Origin: Paulinella micropora
Lineage: Eukaryota > Cercozoa > Imbricatea > Euglyphida
DNA: 64,000 bases
Direction: 5' to 3'
NCBI GenBank assembly: GCA_009731375.1
Contig: BJOX01000276.1
Coordinates: 153,147-217,146, forward strand
Position numbers and translations under genes: made by a program
Shown: one piece after another, positions 9,481 through 18,932 of the stretch
How the letters are laid out: each line of letters begins with the position of its first letter
How positions within the stretch are numbered: the first letter of the stretch is position 1
The notes under the pieces: generated by a model
Database searches by the model: none
What the model saw: only the letters and a program-made list of their open reading frames with translations
What the model was told of the DNA's origin: nothing

Positions 9481-9609
9481 AACGTAGGCAATAGGAAGAA
9501 GAAAGAAATTCATGCTGCATAAAATCTAGCAACTTGTGACAATCAATGTGTAAAGAAAGAAATTTTGAAAAATTCAAATCAAGACGAATCAAGGGATGTC
9601 AGACAAATT

Positions 9610-9669
9610 ATATATGTATATATAATGTATATATACATATATATACATATATATTTAAACACACACACA

Positions 9670-9740
<71 letters not shown>

Positions 9741-9764
9741 CACACACACATATATGTAATATAA

Positions 9765-9801
<37 letters not shown>

Positions 9802-9802
9802 G

Positions 9803-9856
<54 letters not shown>

Positions 9857-9895
9857 ATATAATATATATACATATATATATGTATATATATATGG
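9610..9895. repeat. TA/CA-rich microsatellite
   Basis: The stretch consists of TATATA runs with interspersed CACACA. It is absent at the equivalent place in the inverted copy (11,625-11,640), so it expanded after the duplication. Confidence 0.95.
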
Positions 9896-10293
9896 AAAAT
9901 TTTAAATTGAAAAAATAAAGATCAAAAATGGGGAGAGTCAGTGAAAATTCAATAGCGGTATCACAATTGAATTGGGATGACGCAAGCTCGGCGCTTCTCG
10001 TTACCGCAGTGAGGAAAACAATCTTTTTGTTTCTGAGCAAGGAGACAACGTCGTCCTGTCTGTTACCTTCTGTACCCTGCTGTGTGTGTTGGCTTTACAT
10101 CATGTGCTGCAGTTGTGTGTACGTGTGCGTACGTGTGTGTATGTGTGTCTATGTGTGTATGTGTTTGTTTTTTCTTTGCGTGGATTGTGTGCTTTGCAAA
10201 GTGCTTATGGTTATTTGTTGCATCGTTATTTTTTCTGTTCTTGGGTTGTGTTTCTTTTGTATGTGTCTATCTTTGTTGCGGTGGTTGGAACAG

Positions 10294-10392
10294 GACGGAC
10301 AGACTCCAGTCTTCGTAGCAAGCCAAAAAGGCCAGCTGGCATGTCTCGACCGCCTCATCGCCGCCGGTGCGGATGTTCGTCAGGCAACCCAG
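10294..10392 (+). other. Ankyrin-repeat exon, copy 1
   Basis: Between the acceptor GGAACAG and the donor CAG|GTCAGC lie exactly 99 bases, encoding one 33-residue ankyrin repeat in phase 0 (DGQTPVFVASQKGQLACLD, then RLIAAGADVRQATQ). The TP...A...G...C...L.AAGAD pattern is the classical ankyrin consensus. A stand-alone one-repeat exon is easy to duplicate. Whether it belongs to an expressed gene here is unknown. Confidence 0.75.
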
Positions 10393-10814
10393 GTCAGCGT
10401 GATTATGTTGTTTTGGGATGATGCGAGGTCGGCGTAGCTTGTTACTATAAGCAACGTAGACAGTCGTTGTTTCAGAAGACAAGGGCGTCGTTCTCGCTGT
10501 CATCCTCTGTTTCTTGCTGCGTCTGTGTGCCTATGGTCGTTTGTTGCGTTGGTTATTTTTTTTCTGTCCGTGGGTTGTGTGCTCTTTCTGTTGTGTCTAT
10601 CACTGTAGCGGTTGTTGGAACAGAGCGGAGCCACTCCAGTCTACACAGCCAGCGGAAATACAAACATAGTAGAACATACAACCTTACCCTTTATAAGCAT
10701 ACAAGTTTACGCACTTACAAACACATCAATATAAAAAAATAATACAAGAGAATAATTTGCTACAATATCTCCTTTGAACACAAGTGATATGTATATATAT
10801 AAAAGGAGAGAGAG

Positions 10815-10827
10815 AGTGTGTGTGTGT

Positions 10828-10903
<76 letters not shown>

Positions 10904-10982
10904 CCTCGTGAGAGTATATTATATATATGTATATATGTATATATATTATACATATATATATAAATATATATGTATATATATG

Positions 10983-11018
<36 letters not shown>

Positions 11019-11042
11019 AGAGAGAGAGAGAGAGAGAGAGAC
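10815..11042. repeat. Compound GT / GA / TA microsatellite
   Basis: The order is TGTGTG, then GAGAGA, then TATATA with GTATAT interruptions, then GAGAGA. A similar GA/CA/TA compound lies at 11,895-12,122. Confidence 0.95.
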
Positions 11043-11093
11043 CACGAAAGAAAGAGGAAGAACGTAGGCAATAGGAAAAAAATGACAATCAAC

Positions 11094-11192
11094 CTGCTTT
11101 GCCTGACGAACGTCCGCACCGGCGGCGATGAGGCGGTCGAGACATGCCAGCTGGCATTTTAGCCTGGCAACGAGGACTGGAGTCCATCCGTC
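11094..11192 (-). other. Ankyrin-repeat exon, copy 2 (inverted)
   Basis: This is again exactly 99 bases between CAG acceptor and CAG|GTTGAT donor, encoding DGWTPVLVARLKCQLACLD and RLIAAGADVRQAKQ in phase 0. It is part of the right arm of the inverted repeat. Confidence 0.72.
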
Positions 11193-11896
11193 CTGTTTCA
11201 ACCACCGCAACAAAGATAGACACATACAAAAGAAACACAACCCAGGAACAGAAAAAATAACGATGCAAAAAATAACTATAGGCACTTTGCAAAGCACACA
11301 ATCCACTCACAGAAAAAACACGCACGTGAACACAAATACACACACACACACATACACACACACACACACACTCACACACACATACACACACATACACACA
11401 CAACTGCAGCACATGATTTAAAGCCAACACACACAGCAGGGTATAGAAGGTAACAGACAGGACGACGTTGTTTCCTTGCTCAGAAGCAAAAAGATTGTTT
11501 TCCTCACTGCGGTAACGAGAAGCGCCGAGCTTGCATCATCCCAATTCAATTGTGATACCGCTATTGAATTTTCACTGACTCTCCCCATTTTTGATCTTTA
11601 TTTTTTCAATTTAAAATTTTCCATATATATGTATATATTTTTGTCTGACATCCTTTGATTTGTCTTGATTTTACTTTTTCAAACTTTCTTTCTTTACACA
11701 GCGTGATTATGTTGTTTTGGGATGATGCGAGGTCGGCGTAGCTTGTTACTATGCAACGTAGACAGTCGTTGTTTCAGAGAAAGACAAGGGCATCGTTCTC
11801 GCTGTACTCCTCTGTTTCTTGCTGCGTCTGTGTGCCTATGGTTGTTTGTTGTGTCGGTTATTTTTTCTGTCCGTGGGTTGTGTGCTCTTCGTGTTG

Positions 11897-11927
<31 letters not shown>

Positions 11928-11928
11928 C

Positions 11929-11966
<38 letters not shown>

Positions 11967-11972
11967 AGAGAA

Positions 11973-12125
<153 letters not shown>

Positions 12126-12272
12126 CATCATGTGCTGCAGTTGTGTGTCTTTTCTGTGTGTGGATTGTGTGCTTTGCAAGTGCCTATGGTTATTTGTTGC
12201 ATTGTTATTTTTCCTGTTCCTGGGTTGTGTTTGTTTTGTATGTGTCTATCTTTGTTGCGGTGGTTGGAACAG

Positions 12273-12371
12273 GACGGATCGACTCCAGTCCTCATAGCCA
12301 GCCAAGAAGGCCAGCTGGCATGTCTGGACCGCCTCATCGCCGCCGGTGCGGACGGTCGTCAGGCAAAGCAG
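12273..12371 (+). other. Ankyrin-repeat exon, copy 3
   Basis: This is exactly 99 bases between GGAACAG and CAG|GTCAGC, encoding DGSTPVLIASQEGQLACLD and RLIAAGADGRQAKQ. Its donor is followed after 9 bases by viral polymerase sequence, so this copy marks the right border of the host block. A fourth, truncated copy starts at 10,624 (SGATPVYTASG). Confidence 0.72.
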
Positions 12372-12380
12372 GTCAGCGTG

Positions 12381-15300
12381 ACGTTACCTAGTTTGTCCAT
12401 CATCTCATATAGTCTAATCCTCGCATGGCTAGTCGTAAACAAAGCAACTACAATATTTGTTTTCACGGGGTCGCTTACCGCATCCTGTTTAAGATCATAA
12501 CTCGCTTCTATTATCTTGTCGTTGATAATGTTTATGTTTATGTTATCGACTGACTTGTCGCTCATTAACTTGTATAAGGTATCTTTGTCTTTTATCATTT
12601 TGTTTTGAGTTTTGTTTTGCTTTTCACCAAACTTGCCCCACAACGAGTTTAAGTATAACTTAGCAACCGCTCGCCGTCCTGGGTTTTCTTCTATTTTGTT
12701 TTCATCCATCTTAATACCCATCCTGACTTCCATACTGTCAATGTATGTTCTTTTTTGTTCCTGTGTAATACAACCATCAGGATATCCGCTTGACTCTTGT
12801 TTAACCTTTAAGAAAGTTTTTATGTAATCTTTGAAAAGGCTACTGCTCTGCTCCTTCCAATGCCATACCTCATATACCTTAATTAGCTTGTAGCCTTTGT
12901 CTAAGGCTTTGTAAATTTCAGGAGTTGCCCAAGTGCCAGTTATTGCTCGCTCGTTATCGGTGTGCTTACATTCATCCTTTTGCTCAGTCATTCCGCACTT
13001 GTCGCATAAGTAATACATTAGTTTTCCTCTATCCGCCTTAGGAAAAACGGGGTGTAGTAATTTTCTAGGCGGTAGCATCTTAACCTTTGCTACTCCAAAA
13101 TATTCTCTGTTTATGATTTTGTTTTTCATCTCGCAGGGGACTTCGTCCCCCGCACCCCCTCCGTTGGGGTTGTAGGGGCTTGCCCCTACATTGTTAGGTC
13201 GTATGATTTCGTGGTGTCCGCTAGGGTAAAGGTCGTAAAACATAACGGTCGGATACAGAGAGAATGTCAACATATTTCGCGTATTCGTCGTTGTGCCGTG
13301 ATTTCCAATACAATGTTAGAGCATCCGTTCTACCTCCAAACATTGCTTCTCGCGGGTTCAGTCATTCTTGTTCAGTAATTCGTTCATTAGTATCTTCCGC
13401 TAGGCTTTCACTCGTTTTCATTAATCTCCATTCACATTCCCAGATAGTTACTAGTTTGCTGACTTGTTTGCTTAGTTCTTTTTCTCGTCTCATTGTTGCC
13501 TTGTATAGTTCGCCCATTGTCTTGTTCTTCTTAGTATTTATTGTATTACCATTGAAGCACTTTGGACATCCGTGCCATAGACATCCGTGAAATTCGTAAG
13601 CGGTTTTCGTCTTTTCATCCCAACCATCTACATACACACGTTGCGGACATTTCACCTCCGCACCTCCAGGTTTTGATGAAACTTTTTCAAAAAGTTTCAG
13701 TTGAAACATTTTTTCACCTCCATTGAATGCGTGTTTAATATCCGTTTGGTCTAACCTGCTTCTGTAAGCTATCCATTCAACACAGGCCCGAGAGGTAATC
13801 CTGTTTTGCCTTTCCGCCTTCAACACAGCAATTGAATTCTCTGACATAAACTCAGCCCGATACAAAGCCATAACACAGCTCGCAATAGTTGTATATTGAA
13901 ACGGGTCAATACCGAATTCTAGAAACTGCTTTCTTAAACCCATACAGCCCCTTCTCAAAATGTCAACATCGCTATGACAGTATTCAGCAATTTCCTTCCG
14001 AATATCAAATGTGTTGTTTCTTTTGGCTTTCATACCATTCTAAGAATTCCGCTCTTTTCTTATCTTTCATCGTGTCGAAGCCGTAGTGCTTTTTATCAGG
14101 CATCACACCAACATAGTTTTTATTCTTGTCAGTATTGAAGTAGTGAGGGAAGAAACATTTTTTAAGTTCTTTCAATCCAAATGTTTTAGGAAAGTCAGAC
14201 AACGGCATCGTGAGGAAACTCAAACTATCGATGAAGCGGTATTTCTTCAAAGTCAGCATCATTATCTTACCGCCCTGATATATGACGAATGGTGCCTGTC
14301 CGTTATCTACCAACCATTTAAGAATAAACTGACAATCATATCCGCGACTGTTATGAGCAATGAATGTAAAGCCGTTGTGCTTAGATTCAAAAGCCCACTT
14401 ACAGAAATCATCAATGTTCTTATGAATGACGGGTGGTTCCTTCGCATCGTAATACTGACTTTCCGAATGATTAACAATGTGCTCGCCTGTATCCTGTGTC
14501 GCTTCAAAATCAAAGAATATGTACTTCTCTGAAAAAGGTAATATGTCTTTCTTCACGATTTCACATTGGTGCTCAAGTGGTTTCAGTTCCTTACAATTAC
14601 GGCATTTCGCATATCCGCATTTGTAGTCGTCTTTCTTCCTGTAATTAAGACCGCACGAAAGACATTTCGCTTTGATATCGCAGTTCGTCTTCTGGTGGTT
14701 GTTGAAACATACAGTGTTTGGAAACTTTCTATTACACAAATAGCAATCAGTCCAATTGCTTTTATCGTTAATACCCTTGCAGTCTTTGGTTTCGCAGATA
14801 TTACATTTAGCTTCGCAGACATGTCGCTTTTGAAATCCTCTTAAGCATATTTCGCAGAAGTTTTCTTTACTTACCATAGACTTCATATTGGTTATGGCAT
14901 CGTAGTGGTTCTCTTTCTTAAGTATGTAAAGGTTCGTAAGTCGCTCGCCCTTTGCATTAAGCAGGTCCGTCTTGTAAACAATATTGTCAGGAAATTCAAC
15001 AATAACCAAATTGTATTTAATGTGGCTAGCAAATGTATTGATTTCAGGAATACGGCACACATCCTGAATAACTTTTGCTTTTTCGTGTAGTTTCAAAGCT
15101 AATTCTTCCTGTATCTTTCTGCCTTTCATAATCTGTGAGTATTTTGTATGTTTTTCAATTTTTGCTTTTACTACAACAATTGCTCTGGCTATGCATATGT
15201 TGTCTGTATTATTAATTTGAATTACTCCTCTCTTTTTATATACATCCAATTTATTAATTACTTGAAGCCTCGTTCCGCCCGTCGGCATTTCAACAGATTT

Positions 15301-15944
15301 AAAAACGAATCTAAACTTATCGATATTAGACCCCTTTTTCGTCTGTATAAAGGTTTTCGTTGCTTTGAAATAATGCTGACAATCTTTTCAAAACATCTCT
15401 GACAGAAATCTGATTAATAGTTTTCAAACCCGTAGATACCGCTCCATAGTAATCTACAAACTTGATACTTACTAACCATACTACTTTGCATCTGTCTTTT
15501 GATAAAGTCATTCAGTATTATTTCAATGAACTGTAGAATATCATTCATGCTGAAAGAAGTGAAGTTTCCAGTACTTAACCCAATACTGGCTTTCATTAAT
15601 GCCTAGCACGTGCTTCTTTTTGTCAACGTGTTTGATTTCGTAGTTCGCATACCGCATCAGGTCTTTTACCTTTTCTTTTCTTTCTCTCACTTTCGCTGCA
15701 AACTGCGGTTGTTCATCTACCGGTAAGGTGGTGCTTCTGGCATAGCATGAAAGTAAACAGCACCTCTTACTCTGTTCAAGTAATTTTGGGCCGTTGTTGT
15801 ATCCACCTTATACTTTCTTTTATACCCCTCAGGTATTATGTAAAGCACATCTTGACCCCTGACCCTTTTGATTTCATAATTAATTTTTTGTTCCCTAAAT
15901 CTGTTCAACCTATACTGTATACCGTTGTAAGTGTGTGTCTCCAT
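12381..15944 (-). pseudogene. polB: Protein-primed family B DNA polymerase (PLV/Polinton type), frameshifted and 3'-truncated
   Basis: Reading leftwards from METHTYNGIQYRLNRF at 15944, the product crosses several frames. Visible parts are Cys-rich zinc-binding motifs (around 14,580-14,840), exonuclease motif I FFDFEAT (near 14,510), motif II FIAHNSRGYD (near 14,350), motif III YCHSDVDIL (near 13,970), an insert with YEFHGCLWHGCPKCF (near 13,570), palm motif A SLYPTV (about 13,255) and motif B KLYLNSLWGKFGE (near 12,640). The catalytic motif C (DTDS type) and thumb are missing because the gene ends at the host block. Breaks include frameshifts near 15,725, 15,450, 15,330, 14,020 and 13,270, and an in-frame TGA at 13,362-13,364. 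A GC-rich hairpin element is inserted in frame at 13,131-13,190. Such enzymes replicate PLV genomes from a terminal protein. The copy cannot be functional. Confidence 0.9.
13131..13190 (-). repeat. GC-rich triple-hairpin element, copy 1 (inside polB)
   Basis: Read on the minus strand there are three stem-loops in a row: GTAGGGG-CAAG-CCCCTAC, CCCC-AACGGA-GGGG and GGGGA-CGAAG-TCCCC. The element adds an in-frame Gly/Pro/Asn-rich peptide (GASPYNPNGGGAGDEV) between motif A and the rest of the palm without causing a stop, much as palindromic elements do in some bacterial genes. The same architecture recurs at 16,113-16,166. Confidence 0.8.
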
Positions 15945-16040
15945 TGTTAGTCAGTGTAAAAATAGGAAAATATTTTTTTCAAAAAAAAAATTAATTATCT
16001 CAATTGTCTGCCCCCGCCGTGGTCGCCGTGTGTCCCCCGT

Positions 16041-16052
16041 GTCTATATATAA
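16041..16052. promoter_or_regulatory. TATA-box-like site upstream of polB
   Basis: CTATATATAAGG lies about 100 bp upstream of the polB start on the minus strand, in the otherwise GC-rich 15,995-16,170 interval. The core is symmetrical, so direction cannot be read from it. A run of G-tracts (16,080-16,110) beside it could form a G-quadruplex. Confidence 0.35.
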
Positions 16053-16112
16053 GGGGGCCCTGTGTTTAGATGAAAATTAGGGCGGGGCGGGCGGGGCGGG
16101 CGGGGAGGGCGG

Positions 16113-16166
16113 TGTAGGGGTAAACCCCTACAACCCCGCTTGGGGGTGCGGGGGCTTGCCCCCGCT
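16113..16166 (+). repeat. GC-rich triple-hairpin element, copy 2
   Basis: Three stem-loops appear in the same order as copy 1: GTAGGGG-TAAA-CCCCTAC, CCCC-GCTT-GGGG and GGGGG-CTTG-CCCCC. Loop sequences differ, and the third stem has a paired change (A-T in copy 1, G-C here), which points to selection or origin as structured units. It supplies the stop codon (16,128-16,130) of the minus-strand zinc-finger frame. Confidence 0.8.
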
Positions 16167-16536
16167 GTGTATGCTTGATTTCATATGTCTTGCTTTGTTA
16201 CTCCTATTTATTTCAACTCCGCATTCACACATGAATGTTTTATTCTTCCAATTTCTTTTCTTTTCTTTTTTGATTTCTTTTGTTTCCTTATCATAATTAA
16301 CTTTCCATTCATCATACTTTGGTTTTACTTTTTCCTCGTGGTTTCTTTGCTTCTTTTATTGCTTGTTCTTGTGTTCTTCGTTTTCCAATAGTAAAACTCT
16401 TAAACATCGTTTTACCTCCTTCTCTCCATTGAACTTTTACCATCGGTCTCTTTTCATTATTCTTTATCATAATACATCCTTTTGAAATTGTAAACCTGCG
16501 ACTTGTCGCAGTTTTTTGTGTGTCTTCGTTTGTCAT
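16128..16536 (-). pseudogene. Small DNA-binding-type protein with C2H2-like zinc finger, one frameshift
   Basis: From the ATG at 16,534-16,536 (MTNEDTQKTATSRRF) a 74-residue frame carries VKVQWREGGKTMFKSFTIG and EQAIKEAKK, a pattern like the three-strand-plus-helix fold of AP2 or integrase arm-type DNA-binding domains. It stops at 16,312, but the neighbouring frame continues at once as YDEWKVNYDKETKEIKK and then a finger FMCECGVEIN..ARHMKSSIH (C-x-C-x11-H-x5-H), ending inside the hairpin element at 16,128. One indel near 16,315 explains this. It is divergent in composition from host DNA and lies just upstream of polB on the same strand, so I take it as a PLV gene. The function is inferred from fold only. 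Confidence 0.55.
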
Positions 16537-17890
16537 CCTGTATGTGTCTTTATATATTAACAGTATTATTTTAAATATTAATATTGCGAAGCTACGCTTG
16601 CAAAGCATATCCATTGCCATTTTATCCCTGCGGGCCGGCCGGTGTGTCTCTGGGGTGGGGTGGGCTATTTCTTGAAAATTTGTCTTGTAGTGCGATAAAA
16701 AAACTGAAGCTAACGACAGAGAAAAAAAGCAAAAAGATGCGTCGCACAAAACGAACGATCTGTTGCATTGAAGTATTGGCTGATGAATTCTATTTTACTT
16801 TTGTTTTTGGTCACGGACTCAATTTCCATTTTATTTGTCCGTTGCTTTTTGTCTCTGCGGGCCGGCCGTGTGTGTCTCTGTGGGCGGGGGTGTCTGCTCT
16901 GAACCGGCGTCTTGTAGTGCGACCCTATACTACTCTAAATTTCTGTGAAAGGCAATAACTCAAAATCACAAAACCAGCATTTTTCTGTTTTTGGGGACAT
17001 ATCCATCGTAGTATTCATCAGTTTTAAGAATTTTAAGTATTGGAATCGTCTTTCACAACCATAAACTAAAGCTCCACCAAAGGATTTTTGTTCATTTTGC
17101 CTAGAAGCTACAAACCATAAAGTGGGTTTTCACAACTTCACCTGTCTGACCTACACATGCCTGTATATTTTTTCCTGGACCTTTCTCCTCCAGTTTTTTT
17201 TTAGTGTAATCATGTCTCACTGACATATAATTACGATAGATACAAAAATATTGAAATAGAGAAGTGTCTGCTTCACTCCTGGAGGCAGGCAAGTCCAAGA
17301 TGTCGGAATGTCAAAAAAGTTTTGATCAGTTTTCTTCTGGTTTTCATGTGTTTTTTCACCAAAAACTACGCAGATTTGAAGGTATAGTGTTTTAGGACTC
17401 CACCAACCTATTTGGGAGCTGTAGGACCGTCAATTGTTTTATTAATAAATTTTTATTTGCTTGTTTAGCTGCCCTTAAGGAACTGTTTTCCGGCCGACTC
17501 TGTGTGTCTCAGAGATGTTGAAATTTTATCAAAATTCGATTAAATTATTTATTGAGTTGCATTGTATAACGTTCAATAGTTCAAAAGCTAAGAAAATAAC
17601 AAGCAAAAACAGATTCTTTAATCATAATCGTGGTTGCAAACCATTTTTTCACCACATTGAATCAGCAAAAAAATTACGGCCCGACCTGTCTTTTTGACAA
17701 AGTTTCCGAAAAATTTTTAACAAGAAATGGGGACTTTTTTTACACCTTCAAATGCTTCGTTTGTCAAAACTACTAAGAATAATTTAAAATCGATTGCAGA
17801 TTCTGAATCAGGGCGATCTGAAGAATTTAACTGTATATGTTTTATTATTTTTAAACCAGGCCGTGCCACGCATGTAACTTTTTTCATATT
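16537..17890. other. Intergenic stretch with diverged GGCCGGCC-type repeats
   Basis: No supportable gene was seen. Two related segments (about 16,620-16,705 and 16,850-16,930) share GCGGGCCGGCC, then GTGTGTCTCTG, a G-rich tract and GTCTTGTAGTGCGA; a third weaker match (CCGGCCGACTCTGTGTGTCTC) is at about 17,491. These could be remnants of the PLV end or host repeats. The rest is A/T-rich and featureless. Confidence 0.5.
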
Positions 17891-18137
17891 TGTTACAATC
17901 CCCGAAGATAGCTCAATAAAAAGTCGGTAATACAACCAGACACAAATCCCCAAAAAAGAATGATGTCTCGTTATATTAGCTCAGTGAAGCCGAAAAGAAA
18001 ACGGCAACAGACCAAGGTTAAAATGGCATTAGGTCAAATCCGGCCAAACGATATTGAAAATAATGGGAAAAAACTAGGTGCACCTGACACCAGAAAAAGG
18101 GTACTTTTTACCGGCTATCCGGGGGGTGATGCCTACA
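17891..18137 (-). repeat. 3' LTR of the retrotransposon
   Basis: This 247-bp direct repeat reads TGTAGGCATCACC at its start and GATTGTAACA at its end on the element's strand. It is flanked outside by TATT and inside by a purine-rich tract. Confidence 0.92.
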
Positions 18138-18155
18138 GTACCCCTTCCCGTTTTT
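18138..18155 (-). promoter_or_regulatory. Polypurine tract
   Basis: The element's strand reads AAAAACGGGAAGGGGTAC directly before the 3' LTR. A purine-rich tract at this exact place primes plus-strand DNA synthesis in LTR elements. Confidence 0.7.
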
Positions 18156-18932
18156 ATGACGGAAATATGCAATATTTTCGTCATATAATTGCTGATTTCT
18201 TTTCTGCACAAACGCTACGGGGTGTCGCAACTAAGTGCATTAACCCACGGATAGACGGTGCAGTGGATATATAAAACGCATACGCCAGACACGAGTCAAC
18301 TATAAATCTCCAGCCTCGTTTTTGTAAATAAAAACTCCTCCTTCCACACTTGTTGTCCCCCCCGTAACTTAATTCTGAGGCAGTATGTCAAGAACAAATA
18401 GTATTACTATTGCAATAAAAGCAGCGTTATAATTTTTCTCCTTCTCCAAAAACACTTCCGATCAGTAAATACATTGTCTTTTAATAACATACCCTTGTAT
18501 TCAATCGGTTACCTTAATATAGTACTAGGGGGCCAGACCTAATAACTATATCCAAAGCCGGGGTGAGTGAGCCCGACCATGCGATATGCCGACACAAGTA
18601 GAGACGGACCGTGCTGGTATGACGATATTAAGTATATCCAAAGAAAAAAATTTAATATGTCTACTATGAGAACATTTTTTGAGAACATCACCCTGGATAC
18701 TTGAAGCAGGGTCGTACCAGGAACACCATCGCTAAACTCACAAGCGATCCCCTTATACGGTGTCGTATCCATTTGCCGATTGACCCTCGCACTCATATGT
18801 TGCGATAAAAATGCCAAGTAACAACAATGGTATAAAAACATTTTAATAAGACATGATCTGACATGGGCACTATGAGATTAATCCACATGCAGCTTTCAAT
18901 GTCCGACGCGTGATAAAAGAAAAAAATGTCAC

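Larger units (their letters stand above)
9545..11705. repeat. Large imperfect inverted repeat in the ankyrin block
   Basis: The left arm (about 9,545-10,400) and right arm (about 11,090-11,705) are reverse complements over several hundred bases, including an ankyrin exon, its upstream intron-like sequence and a segment around GGGGAGAGTCAGTGAAAATT. The arms differ mainly by a ~270 bp TA microsatellite (9,610-9,892) present only in the left arm. Separately, 10,398-10,610 and 11,700-11,890 are direct copies. Confidence 0.85.

Noticed and set aside
13362-13364. TGA in polB as evidence for TGA = Trp recoding
   Set aside because: The same gene has several frameshifts and a truncation, and intact neighbouring genes use TGG for Trp; a nonsense mutation is simpler.
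16584-16958. Plus-strand frame over the GGCCGGCC repeats as a gene
   Set aside because: It reads through diverged non-coding repeats and opposes the zinc-finger gene, without any recognisable feature.
18539-18841. 100-residue minus-strand frame as an extra retrotransposon gene
   Set aside because: It has no motif, lies in the 3' untranslated region, and its length is within chance expectation.
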